The notes beneath the pieces are model-generated. The model worked only from the letters and a program-made list of their open reading frames with translations, was not told where the DNA came from and did not search any database. Shown here piece by piece: positions 8,683 to 16,857 of a stretch of 64,000 bases of DNA (positions are counted from its first letter, which is position 1; each line of letters begins with the position of its first letter). Origin of the DNA: Streptomyces sp. NBC_00510 (lineage in GTDB: Bacteria > Actinomycetota > Actinomycetes > Streptomycetales > Streptomycetaceae); contig CP107851.1 of NCBI GenBank assembly GCA_036013505.1, positions 4,924,001-4,988,000 of the forward strand, in the 5' to 3' direction. The translations under genes and the position numbers were made by a program.

Positions 8683-9534
8683 ATGTTCGGCCCCATGGAC
8701 AGCGGCACCGTGCCCCGTACTGTCTCGGTCGACCGCATGGCGTCCGGCGACCACGCCTGCCTCGGCTTCCAGGACGAGGACGACCGCTGGGAGATCCGCG
8801 CCGCCTTCACCGCGATCGGCCTGGCCCGCGGCGAACGCGTCCTGCTCTTCACCGATCCCGGTACGCCCCCGGCCGAGGCCGTCACCCGCCTCAGCGCCCA
8901 CGGGGTCCGCGCCGCCGACGCGGTCCGTCACAGCGCCCTCGTCATCACCCCCGAGGTCCCCGGCTACGACGGCGCCGCCGCCTGGACCGCGCTCACGAAC
9001 ACCGCCCACTGCCACGGCTTCTCCGGCCTCCGCGTGGCCGGTGACATGTCCTGGGCCCTCGGCCCCCGCCTGGACCGCGACCGCCTGCTCGGCCACGAGA
9101 CCGCCATGACCCCGATCCTCGCGGGCCTCGGCCTCACCACCATCTGCGAGTACGACCAGCGGCGCTTCGCCGCCTCGCTCCTCGACCGGGTCCGGGCGGC
9201 CCACCCGGTCTGCGTACGCCCCCGCCACGGATCACTGCGCGCGGAGCGCTCCGGCGACACCCTCGCCCTCCGCGGCGACGCGGACCTCGCCACCCGCAAC
9301 GACTTCGAACTGGCCGTCCGTCACGCCTTCGCGGCGCCCTCCGGCCCGCCGTACCGGGTCGACCTCACCCGGCTCGCCTTCCTCGACGCCCGCTGCGCAT
9401 CCGTCCTGATCCGCCACGTGGCGTCCCTCGGCCCCGCCGACCGCGTCACCATCCACTGCCCACGACTGCACGCGCGCACCCTGCGGCTCTGCGGCGCGAC
9501 CGAGGTCCCCCAGCTCCTCCTCGAGGAGACCTGA
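8683..9534 (+). CDS. MEDS-domain and STAS-domain protein
   Basis: A 283-residue protein (279 if the ATG at 8695 is used). Residues about 15-165 resemble the MEDS domain, a DcmR-type sensory domain with a RecA-like fold: 'RMASGDHACLGFQDEDDRW' and 'RGERVLLFTDPGTPPAEAV'. Residues about 185-280 form a STAS anti-anti-sigma domain: 'DTLALRGDADLATRNDFELA' and 'DLTRLAFLDARCASVLIRHV'. In STAS antagonists the conserved site is a Ser/Thr after Asp; here 'FLDARCASV' has Ala-Arg-Cys, so classical Ser phosphorylation is not obvious. Probably part of a sigma-factor partner-switch with RsbW-like kinases such as those at 29524 and 36292. Confidence 0.8.
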   Translation: MFGPMDSGTVPRTVSVDRMASGDHACLGFQDEDDRWEIRAAFTAIGLARGERVLLFTDPGTPPAEAVTRLSAHGVRAADAVRHSALVITPEVPGYDGAAAWTALTNTAHCHGFSGLRVAGDMSWALGPRLDRDRLLGHETAMTPILAGLGLTTICEYDQRRFAASLLDRVRAAHPVCVRPRHGSLRAERSGDTLALRGDADLATRNDFELAVRHAFAAPSGPPYRVDLTRLAFLDARCASVLIRHVASLGPADRVTIHCPRLHARTLRLCGATEVPQLLLEET

Positions 9535-9549
9535 ACCCCCGGCCCGGCG

Positions 9550-9762
9550 TCAGGCCTGCTGGGCCGCCCAGAACTCGTCCCACGAGATCTTGCCGTCGCC
9601 GTTGGCGTCGACGGCCCTGATGACGCTCTGCGCCACGGTCTCGGTCACGTTGAAGTCCCCGAGCTGCGCCATCACGCTCTTGTACTCGCCCGCCGTGATG
9701 AGCCCGTCCCCATCGACATCGAATCGCGTGAACGCCTTCTTGGCCGCCTCGATGTCCGCCAT
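9550..9762 (-). CDS. Small EF-hand calcium-binding protein (CabC-like)
   Basis: A 70-residue protein with two EF-hand loops, DVDGDGLITAGE (about residues 15-26) and DANGDGKISWDE (about 50-61). Both have the Asp-x-Asp/Asn-x-Asp-Gly pattern and a Glu at position 12, so both should bind Ca2+. Size and arrangement match the small Streptomyces calcium-binding proteins such as CabC. The ATG follows AAGGAGG with 10 bases of spacing. The gene is convergent with the MEDS-STAS gene. Confidence 0.92.
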   Translation of the reverse strand: MADIEAAKKAFTRFDVDGDGLITAGEYKSVMAQLGDFNVTETVAQSVIRAVDANGDGKISWDEFWAAQQA

Positions 9763-9833
9763 CGTGACCACCCCTCCTTGTGTGTACTCGGTCCTGACTG
9801 CGCACACCCTAGCCGCCGCAACGACCCCCCAAC

Positions 9834-9869
9834 GCGAGAGGCCCCCGGGTGATCCCGGGGGCCTCTCGC
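9834..9869 (-). terminator. Terminator after tRNA-Arg
   Basis: A perfect 16-bp stem, GCGAGAGGCCCCCGGG with its complement, and a TGAT loop lie 7 bases after the 3' end of tRNA-Arg and before the EF-hand gene. Confidence 0.85.
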
Positions 9870-9875
9870 CTGCTG

Positions 9876-9948
9876 TGCACTCGGCAGGATTCGAACCTGC
9901 AACCTTCTGATCCGTAGTCAGATGCTCTATCCGTTGAGCTACGAGTGC
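9876..9948 (-). tRNA. tRNA-Arg (ACG)
   Basis: A 73-base cloverleaf. The acceptor GCACTCG pairs with CGAGTGC; the anticodon loop is CTACGGA with anticodon ACG (read as ICG); the T arm contains GGTTCGAATCC. CCA is not encoded. Confidence 0.97.
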
Positions 9949-10092
9949 TTGTGCTTCCCGGCGTTTTCTTGCCGGTCGGCGTTGCGGGAACAACATTACA
10001 TGACCCGCGCCGTGAGGTGAAATCCATTAGCCGCACCCGCTCTGACCAGCCGAAACGCCGAATCCGGGGTCCAGCAGGGGTGCCGGGAACGG

Positions 10093-10124
10093 CAGAAGCC
10101 CCGGCCGGGTGGCCGGGGCTTCTG
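10093..10124 (-). terminator. Terminator after tRNA-Ser(GCT)
   Basis: A 14-bp perfect stem, CAGAAGCCCCGGCC with its complement, and a GGGT loop sit 6 bases downstream of the tRNA-Ser 3' end. Confidence 0.85.
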
Positions 10125-10129
10125 TGAGG

Positions 10130-10220
10130 CGGAGGCGGAGGGATTTGAACCCTCGATGGACGGTAAAGCCCAAACCGCATTAGCAGTGCGGCGCCATAGA
10201 CCGGACTAGGCGACGCCTCC
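10130..10220 (-). tRNA. tRNA-Ser (GCT)
   Basis: A 91-base class II tRNA with a long variable arm. The acceptor GGAGGCG pairs with CGCCTCC; the anticodon loop is CTGCTAA (anticodon GCT); the T arm contains GGTTCAAATCC. CCA is not encoded. Confidence 0.97.
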
Positions 10221-10406
10221 TCACGTACCCGCGTGAGCGGGTGTGTGCAGATGATGGCACAGCCCACCGGGCTGGGACCAATCGCTGACCAGATTACTCG
10301 GCCGTGCGCGGCCAGGGCAAAGGCGTTGCGGCGGACGCCGGGGCGGCGCGCCCACGATCGGGTGGATTGACGGGCGCGGACGGTGCCGGGGAGGTAGGGA
10401 CGGAGC

Positions 10407-10847
10407 ATGCGATTGGCTCGTGTACCCATGACCGCCGCGCTCGCGCTCGGCCTGCCGCTGACGGTGGCCGCACCGGCCCTGGCCTGCCCTCCGGGGGCGG
10501 GGGAGTCGCCCGACGTGCTGCGGGTGACCGTGGACGACGGGGGCGGGCACCTGTCCGAGTACGACCTGCGCTGCGACCCCGCGGGCGGGACGCACCCGGA
10601 CGCGACGGAGGCGTGCGCGCTCCTGGAGCGGCTGGGCGGGCCGGTGGGACCCGAGCCCGAGGGCACGATGTGCACGATGATCTACGGCGGCCCGCAGCGG
10701 GCGACGGTGCGGGGCAGCTGGCGCGGCCGGCCCGTGGACGCCCGCTACGACCGCAGCAACGGCTGCGAGACGGCCCGCTGGCGGCGGATGGCCCCGGTGC
10801 TGCCCGCACCCGCCGTCCACGACGGGTCCGGCGGCCCGGGGGCGTGA
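10407..10847 (+). CDS. Secreted SSI-family subtilisin inhibitor
   Basis: A 146-residue precursor with a Sec signal peptide ('MTAALALGLPLTVAAPALA', cleaved before Cys-Pro-Pro). The mature part is a Streptomyces subtilisin inhibitor domain: Cys pair 'LRCDP...EACALLERLGG', reactive loop 'GTMCTMIYGGP', and 'NGCETARW' near the end. By alignment with SSI, where the loop reads M-C-P-M-V-Y, the P1 residue is Met and P1' is Ile. Such inhibitors block secreted subtilisin/trypsin-like proteases during development. It is preceded by no close partner and followed by the PAS protein. Confidence 0.9.
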   Translation: MRLARVPMTAALALGLPLTVAAPALACPPGAGESPDVLRVTVDDGGGHLSEYDLRCDPAGGTHPDATEACALLERLGGPVGPEPEGTMCTMIYGGPQRATVRGSWRGRPVDARYDRSNGCETARWRRMAPVLPAPAVHDGSGGPGA

Positions 10848-11066
10848 CCTGCGGAGGTGACCGACACCACATCCGCACGGCTCGGCCACGAACACTACTC
10901 ACGCGTACGGGACATGGGCATCCGGAGCCTCGCCGCCAACCTCTGCCCGTACACTCGCTCTAGTGACATGCCCCCCGGTCGGCGGCAAGATGGCCACCAC
11001 CGGTGGATGCCCCCTTCGCGGGTGGTGGCGCGGCAGCAAGTGCGGTTTTCAGGGAGGACGCGTCTC

Positions 11067-14000
11067 GTGAGCAGCAGGCCATCCCGAGGCGCTGCTCGCC
11101 TCGCGGCAATACTCGACGCGCTCCCCGACGCGCTGCTGCTGGTGAACGCCAACGGGACCGTCGTCAACGCCAATTCCATCGCCCTGGAGACCTTCGAGTC
11201 GCCGGGCACCGCCCTCGTGGGCCGCGGGCTGCTCGACCTCCTGCCGGCGTTCGACGCGCGTCGCATCCCCGGTTCGATGCGCCGCCCCGACGACGACGTG
11301 GGCCGCACCAAGCCGACCCGGATGGTCGCCCGGCGGACCGACGGCAGTGAAATTCCGGTGGAGGTCACGAGCGCGAACCTCGACGACGCCCGCACACCCT
11401 TCGCCGAGACCTACAGCTACACCGGCGACGAGCTGCTGATGCTGGTCGTCCGCGACCTGACCGGGACGCTGGACACCGAGGCCGAACTCGCCCGCCAGCA
11501 GCGCCAGACCGAGATGATCCTGCGCGCCGCCAGCGAGGGCGTGGTCGGCGTCGACACCGACGGCAAGATCGTCCTGGTCAACCCCTCGGCGGCGCAGATC
11601 CTGGGCTTCCGGGCCACCGACCTCGGCGGGCAGGAGCTGCACCCGCTGGTGCACCATTCCCGTCCGGACGGCAGCCCGCTGCCGGCCGAGGAGACGCCGC
11701 TCTCCGAGACGCTGCGCTCCGGGCTGAAGCACCGGGTCCGCGGCCAGGTGCTGTGGCGCAAGGACGGGCGCTCGGTGCCGGTCGACCTGATCACGGCGCC
11801 GGTGCGGGAGGGCGACCAGCTGGTCGGCGCGGTGATGACCTTCACCGACCGCACGCGCTTCGACGCGCTCGCCGCCCGCAACGCGCAACTGCAGTCGCTG
11901 CTCGGCGACGCCCTGCGCGGGCCGCTGGACGAACTGCGGGCCGAGCTGGCCGGGCTCGCCAACGACCCGGCCGGGCAGCTGTGGCCGGAGGCCAACCAGA
12001 TCCTGCACCACCTCACCGCGGGCTACGCGCGGATCACCACGCTCATCGACAGCGTGCTCTCCTTCCAGCGGCTCGACCGGGGCGAGGAGAAGCTGCAGCG
12101 CGAGACGACCTCGATGGACAAGGTCGTGGCGTCCGGCGTCGAGGCGGCGGTCGAGCTGATCGGTCCCGGGCGGGCGCAGTACGCGGTGCACGCGCCGCCG
12201 ATCGAGGCGACCGTCGACGCCGAGCGGATGTCCCAGGCGCTGTCCCACCTGATCGCGGACGTGGCGGGTGTCGACGCGGCCGGCAACGTGCCGGTCGTGG
12301 TCGGCGGCGTCGACTCCACGATCGTGGTGGCGGCGGCGCAGCGCGGCGACTCCGTCCGCATCGAGGTGCGCGGCCCGCACGCGGGCGACAACCCGGTGCA
12401 CCTGCCGATCGCGCGCGGCATCGTCGAGAAGCACGGCGGCGTGCTCCAGACGCACGAGGTGCCCGGGCAGGGCAGCGCGTACGTGATGGAGGTGCCGGTC
12501 GGCAAGGGCGGGGCGAGGACGGCGGTCAAGGAGCCCCGGCGGGAGTCGGAGACGACCGTCATGCCGGTGCCGGCCGAGCCGGTGCGCGGTACCGCCCCGG
12601 CCGCGCTGCCGCAGGCACCGTCCCCGGCGCCCGTGCCGGTCCCGGCCCCGCAGCCGCCCCGGCCCGCCGCGCCCGTGGCGACCCCGGTGCCGGCCCCCGG
12701 TGCCGCGCTCGCGCTGCCCGCCGCGCCGACCACCGACGCACCGACCCCCACCGGGCGGCGCCGTGCCCTGCGGCGTCCCGAGGAGCAGCAGACCCCGCCG
12801 CAACCGCAGCCCCAGCCGCAGGCCGCCCTCCCTCCGGCACCCGCTCCGGCACAGGAGCAGCCCACCGGCCGGCGGGCCCGACGTGGCGCCCCGCAGGAGC
12901 CGCAGCCGGGCCTGGTGCCCGCGCTGCCGGCCGCCCCCGCGCCGGAGCAGGAGGCGCCGGGCAACGGCCGCCGTGCGCGACGGGCCCCCACCGCGGAGGC
13001 CCGGGCGACGCCGGAGCTCCCCGCGCTTCCGGCCGCCCCTTCGGTCCCGGCCACACCGGCGACCGAGTGGCCGGAGGCCCAGGGCTCGGCCCGGCGCCCG
13101 CGCGGCATCGTGGAGAGCACCCCGCGCCCGTCGGCGATCGTCGACCCGCGGCGGCTTCCCCCGCCCGCCCCGGCGCCGCTGCCGGAACCGCCGGCCGTCG
13201 AGCCGCCGATGATCCCCGAGCAGTCGCAGCGCACTCCGGAGCCACAGCCCGTGGTGCCGCCGCAGCCGCAGCCCATGGTCCCGCCCCAGGCACCCGCACC
13301 CGCACCCACGCCCGCGCAGCCCCAGCCGTCGTCCATGCCGAGCGACGGCGGTACGCAGGGCCGGGCCATCAGCGTGCGCACCCTCGGCCAGGGCGTCGCC
13401 TTCGCCCAGCAGATCAACGAGCAGGTCGCCCAGCCGTCGAGCGGCTCCGGGCGCCGCCGCAAGCTCGCCACCCCCGCGGAGCCCGAGGCGCCCAAGGCCG
13501 TGGCACCCGCGGCCGTGAACGGCACGGAGACACCCGGCCGGGCGTACGCCATAGGCGCTCCCACGGAGGCCACCGAGGGCCCCGAGCCGCTCGACGGCCC
13601 CAACGGCGCCGTCGACGTCACGGAGGAGACCGGCCCCGAGCCCGGGGCCGTGCTGGACGAGCCGCGCCGGCTGCTGGTCTGGCCGGAGCCGGACGTCTCC
13701 ACCCGCCAGGCGCTGACGGACCGCGGCTACCGCCCGGTCATCGTCCGCTCGCGCGAGGAGGTCGACGCCCAGGTCTCCGATCCGCCCGCCGCGCTCTTCG
13801 TGGACCCGCTGACCGGGCCCATCACGCGTACCGCGCTGCAGTCGCTGCGCCAGGCGGCGGCGCAGGCCGAGGTGCCCGTCCTCGTCACGGCCGGCCTCGG
13901 CCAGGCCACCCGCGAGGCCGCGTACGGAGCCGATCCCGCCGTGCTGCTCAAGGCACTGGCCCCGCGCGACAGCGAGCAGCACCCGCCGCGGGTGCTGCTG

Positions 14001-14360
14001 ATCGAGGCCCACACGCCGATCGCCCAGGCCTTCACCGCCACGCTGGAGCGGCGCGGGATGCACGTCGCGCACGCCCAGTCCGAGGCGGACGCGATGACGC
14101 TCGCCGCGCAGATGCACCCCAACCTCGTGGTGATGGACCTGATGCTCATCCGCCGCAGGCGCCAGGGCATCATCGACTGGCTGCGGGCGAACGGCAGGCT
14201 GGAACGCACGCCGATGGTCGTCTACACCGCGGTCGACATCGACCCGGCGGAGCTGCCGCGGCTGGCGTCCGGTGAGACGGTCCTCTTCCTCGCGGAGCGG
14301 TCGACCAGCACGGACGTCCAGGGGCGCATCGTCGACATGCTGGGCAAGATCGGCTCCTGA
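11067..14360 (+). CDS. Large PAS protein with degenerate histidine-kinase core and two receiver-like domains
   Basis: A 1097-residue cytoplasmic protein. Order: PAS 1 (about 10-125, 'ILDALPDALLLVNANGTVVN'), PAS 2 (about 145-265, 'ASEGVVGVDTDGKIVLVNPS'), helical dimerisation-like segment (about 268-350), GHKL-like domain (about 365-490), Pro/Ala-rich linker (about 500-850), then two receiver-like domains (about 868-965 and 975-1095). The H-box position reads 'GDALRGPL', with Asp281 where the phospho-His is expected; the N-box has Asp398 in place of Asn. The G2 region 'ARGIVEKHGGVLQTHEVPGQ' is kept. The receivers keep Asp913 and Asp1024 but lack the usual acidic pair and final Lys. The GTG at 11067 has AGGGAGG upstream. 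Function probably signalling or scaffolding, not classical phosphorelay. Confidence 0.82.
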   Translation: MSSRPSRGAARLAAILDALPDALLLVNANGTVVNANSIALETFESPGTALVGRGLLDLLPAFDARRIPGSMRRPDDDVGRTKPTRMVARRTDGSEIPVEVTSANLDDARTPFAETYSYTGDELLMLVVRDLTGTLDTEAELARQQRQTEMILRAASEGVVGVDTDGKIVLVNPSAAQILGFRATDLGGQELHPLVHHSRPDGSPLPAEETPLSETLRSGLKHRVRGQVLWRKDGRSVPVDLITAPVREGDQLVGAVMTFTDRTRFDALAARNAQLQSLLGDALRGPLDELRAELAGLANDPAGQLWPEANQILHHLTAGYARITTLIDSVLSFQRLDRGEEKLQRETTSMDKVVASGVEAAVELIGPGRAQYAVHAPPIEATVDAERMSQALSHLIADVAGVDAAGNVPVVVGGVDSTIVVAAAQRGDSVRIEVRGPHAGDNPVHLPIARGIVEKHGGVLQTHEVPGQGSAYVMEVPVGKGGARTAVKEPRRESETTVMPVPAEPVRGTAPAALPQAPSPAPVPVPAPQPPRPAAPVATPVPAPGAALALPAAPTTDAPTPTGRRRALRRPEEQQTPPQPQPQPQAALPPAPAPAQEQPTGRRARRGAPQEPQPGLVPALPAAPAPEQEAPGNGRRARRAPTAEARATPELPALPAAPSVPATPATEWPEAQGSARRPRGIVESTPRPSAIVDPRRLPPPAPAPLPEPPAVEPPMIPEQSQRTPEPQPVVPPQPQPMVPPQAPAPAPTPAQPQPSSMPSDGGTQGRAISVRTLGQGVAFAQQINEQVAQPSSGSGRRRKLATPAEPEAPKAVAPAAVNGTETPGRAYAIGAPTEATEGPEPLDGPNGAVDVTEETGPEPGAVLDEPRRLLVWPEPDVSTRQALTDRGYRPVIVRSREEVDAQVSDPPAALFVDPLTGPITRTALQSLRQAAAQAEVPVLVTAGLGQATREAAYGADPAVLLKALAPRDSEQHPPRVLLIEAHTPIAQAFTATLERRGMHVAHAQSEADAMTLAAQMHPNLVVMDLMLIRRRRQGIIDWLRANGRLERTPMVVYTAVDIDPAELPRLASGETVLFLAERSTSTDVQGRIVDMLGKIGS

Positions 14361-14375
14361 GGGCCCACCGCACGA

Positions 14376-14420
14376 CGTACGCCGGGCCCCGGGGGGCGCA
14401 CCCCCGGGGCCCAGCGTACG
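14376..14420. terminator. Bidirectional terminator between the PAS gene and acyl-CoA ligase gene
   Basis: CGTACGC plus GGGCCCCGGGGG pair with CCCCCGGGGCCC plus GCGTACG, with one C-A mismatch. It lies between two convergent genes. Confidence 0.85.
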
Positions 14421-14432
14421 CGTGGCGCGTCG

Positions 14433-16082
14433 TCAGACGAGCTTGGTGACGTCCAGCTCTCCCGCCGCGTACTGGCGGCGGATCACCTTCTTGTCGAACT
14501 TGCCGACCGAGGTCTTCGGTACCGCCGGGATGACGGCCCAGCGCTCGGGCAGCTGCCAGCGGGCGACGCTCTCGCCGAGGAAGGCGCGCAGTTCCTCGTA
14601 GGCGACCGTGGTGCCGTCCTTGAGGACGACCGTGGCGAGCGGCCGCTCGCCCCAGCGCTCGTCGGGTACGGCCACCACCGCGGCCTCGGCGACGGCCGGG
14701 TGGGCCATGATGGCGTTCTCCAGCTCGACCGAGGAGATCCACTCACCGCCCGACTTGATGACGTCCTTGGCGCGGTCGGTCAGCGTCAGGTAGCCGTCGT
14801 GGGTGATGGTGCCGACATCGCCGGTGCGCAGCCAGCCGTCGGGGCTGAACTTGTCCTCGGGGAGGAGCGTTTCGGCGTCGGCGCCTCCGTAGTAGGCCGC
14901 GGCGATCCACGGCCCGCGGACCTCCAGTTCGCCCGCGGACTCGCCGTTCCAGGGCAGCACCTCGCCGGACGGGCCGACCAGCCGGGCCTCCACGGAGGCG
15001 GGGAAGCGGCCCTGGGTGATCCGGTACGGCCACTCCTCCTCCTCGGTGAGGCCGGCCGGCGGGTGGGCCATGGTGCCCAGCGGGGAGGTCTCGGTCATGC
15101 CCCACGCGTGGAGGAGGCGGACGCCGAGCTTGTCGTACGCCTCCATCAGGGAGGGCGGGCAGGCGGAGCCGCCGATGGTGACGTGCCGCATGCTGCCGAT
15201 GTCGCGGGCCTTGGCGGCGAGTTCGGCGAGCAGGCCCTGCCAGATGGTGGGGACGGCGGCGGCGTGCGTGGGACGCTCGCCCTCGATCATCTCGGCGAGC
15301 GGGCCGGGCTGCAGGAAGCGGTCCGGCATCAGCATGTTGATGCCGGTCATGAAGGTGGCGTGCGGCAGGCCCCAGGCGTTGACGTGGAACTGGGGCACGA
15401 CGACCAGGGTGGTGTCGGCGTCGGTCAGGCCCATCGACTCGGCCATGTTGACCTGCAGCGAGTGCAGGTAGATCGAACGGTGCGAGAACAGCACGCCCTT
15501 GGGGTCGCCGGTGGTGCCGGAGGTGTAGCACATGGCGGCCGCGGAACGCTCGTCCAGCTCGGGCCAGTCGTAGCGGTCCGGGCGGCCCTCGATGAGGGAC
15601 TCGTACGTGTGCAGGGCGGGACGGCAGCCCTCCAGCGGCGAGGTGTCGCCGGGGCCGACGACGACCACGTGCTCGACCGACTCCATGGCCGGCAGCAGCG
15701 GTGCCAGCAGCGGTATCAAGGTGCCGTTGACCAGGACCACGCGGTCGGCGGCGTGGTTGGCGATGAAGACCAGCTGCTCGGCGGGGAGCCGGAGGTTGAG
15801 CGTGTGGAGGATCGCGCCCATGGAGGGGATCGCGAAGTACGCCTCGACGTGCTCCGCGTTGTTCCACATCAGGGTCGCGACGCGGTCGTCGCGCTCGACG
15901 CCGAGCTCGTCGCGCAGCGCGTGCGCGAGGCGGGCGGCGCGGGCCCCGATCTCGGCGAACGAGCGGCGCTGCGGCTCGCCTTCGCCGGTCCAGGTCGTGA
16001 CCTGCGACCGGCCGTGCACGGTCGAGCCGTGGGTCAGGATCCGTGACACCAGCAGGGGAACATCCTGCATTGTGCTCAGCAC
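14433..16082 (-). CDS. Long-chain fatty-acid--CoA ligase (AMP-forming)
   Basis: A 549-residue ANL-superfamily enzyme that activates a carboxylic acid with ATP to an acyl-AMP and then acyl-CoA. The P-loop motif is 'MCYTSGTTGDPKGV', followed by 'HAWGMTETSPLGTM', 'GWLRTGDVGTITHDGYLTLT' and the C-terminal catalytic lysine in 'VGKFDKKVIRRQY'. The length fits medium/long-chain FadD enzymes. A perfect inverted repeat CATACC-N4-GGTATG (16142-16157) lies 60 bases upstream and looks like a TetR/FadR-type operator. The sigma-factor gene ends 78 bases upstream on the same strand. Confidence 0.93.
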   Translation of the reverse strand: MLSTMQDVPLLVSRILTHGSTVHGRSQVTTWTGEGEPQRRSFAEIGARAARLAHALRDELGVERDDRVATLMWNNAEHVEAYFAIPSMGAILHTLNLRLPAEQLVFIANHAADRVVLVNGTLIPLLAPLLPAMESVEHVVVVGPGDTSPLEGCRPALHTYESLIEGRPDRYDWPELDERSAAAMCYTSGTTGDPKGVLFSHRSIYLHSLQVNMAESMGLTDADTTLVVVPQFHVNAWGLPHATFMTGINMLMPDRFLQPGPLAEMIEGERPTHAAAVPTIWQGLLAELAAKARDIGSMRHVTIGGSACPPSLMEAYDKLGVRLLHAWGMTETSPLGTMAHPPAGLTEEEEWPYRITQGRFPASVEARLVGPSGEVLPWNGESAGELEVRGPWIAAAYYGGADAETLLPEDKFSPDGWLRTGDVGTITHDGYLTLTDRAKDVIKSGGEWISSVELENAIMAHPAVAEAAVVAVPDERWGERPLATVVLKDGTTVAYEELRAFLGESVARWQLPERWAVIPAVPKTSVGKFDKKVIRRQYAAGELDVTKLV

Positions 16083-16141
16083 CGGGCGCCTCCTCGTTGA
16101 AGCGGCTACGCGTGGGTAGGTGGGTGCTGAGATTCTGCTGG

Positions 16142-16157
16142 CATACCGAGCGGTATG
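16142..16157. promoter_or_regulatory. Palindromic operator candidate (TetR type) for the acyl-CoA ligase
   Basis: CATACCGAGCGGTATG is a perfect 6-bp inverted repeat with a 4-base centre, 60 bases upstream of the ligase start. Similar ATACC-N4-GGTAT elements are typical of TetR-family lipid-metabolism repressors. No regulator gene is adjacent. Confidence 0.55.
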
Positions 16158-16160
16158 TCA

Positions 16161-16685
16161 CTACCCCAGGCGCAATTCGGGGTCCTCGCGGAGTTTGCCC
16201 AGGGCGCGCGACACCGCGCTCTTGACCGTGCCGACCGACACCCCGAGCGCCTCGGCGGTCTGCACCTCGCTCATGTCCTCGTAGTACCTGAGGACGACCA
16301 TCGCCCGCTGGCGGGCCGGCAGCCGGGCGATCGCGCGCAGCAACGCGTCGCGCTGGGCCTGCCGCTCGGCCTCGTCGGGGCCGGTCACGGCGTGGCCGTG
16401 CGGCTCGGGGAGCTCGTCGGTGGCGTACTCCTCGACGCGGCGCCTGCGCCACTGCGAGGTGCGGGTGTTGACCAGCGTGCGGCGCACGTAGCCGTCCAGC
16501 GCCCGGTGGTCGTCTATCCGGTCCCACGCCAGGTAGGTCTTGGTCAGGGCGGTCTGCAGCAGGTCCTCGGCGTCGCAGGGGTTGGCGGTGAGCGAGCGCG
16601 CGGTCCGCAGCAGCGCCGGGCCCTTGGCCCGGACGTAGCGGGTGAACTGGGCCTGCGAGGCGCTGGTGCACACGGGCGTCGTCAT
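16161..16685 (-). CDS. SigE-family ECF RNA polymerase sigma factor
   Basis: A 174-residue sigma factor. Region 2 is at about residues 10-85 ('LLRTARSLTANPCDAEDLLQTALTKTYL' split over helices), with 'YVRRTLVNTRTSQWRRRR' following. Region 4 (about 105-160) contains 'LPARQRAMVVLRYYEDMS' and 'LGVSVGTVKSAVSRALGKL'. The pattern matches the actinobacterial SigE/SigM-type group (TIGR02983-like). No anti-sigma gene is adjacent, so control is not evident. It reads toward the acyl-CoA ligase gene. Confidence 0.92.
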   Translation of the reverse strand: MTTPVCTSASQAQFTRYVRAKGPALLRTARSLTANPCDAEDLLQTALTKTYLAWDRIDDHRALDGYVRRTLVNTRTSQWRRRRVEEYATDELPEPHGHAVTGPDEAERQAQRDALLRAIARLPARQRAMVVLRYYEDMSEVQTAEALGVSVGTVKSAVSRALGKLREDPELRLG

Positions 16686-16802
16686 GGCTCCACGCTAGGA
16701 GCCGGTCCGGGTGCGGGGGATCCGCCGCAGGTGCCGAAGCGGGGTCACCCTGAAGTCGTAGGGCGGGGGCCCGCCCCACCTCCGGAGGGCTGAGGCCGCG
16801 CC

Positions 16803-16836
16803 CGCCGCCCCTACGGGTCACCCCGCAGGGGCGGCG
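16803..16836 (-). terminator. Terminator after the DUF1906 gene
   Basis: CGCCGCCCCT pairs with AGGGGCGGCG, extended internally by CGGG-tcac-CCCG across an A-C mismatch. It lies 22 bases after the stop of the Rv2525c-like gene and upstream of the sigma-factor gene. Confidence 0.8.
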
Positions 16837-16857
16837 TCCTCGCGGCCGCCCGCCGCG

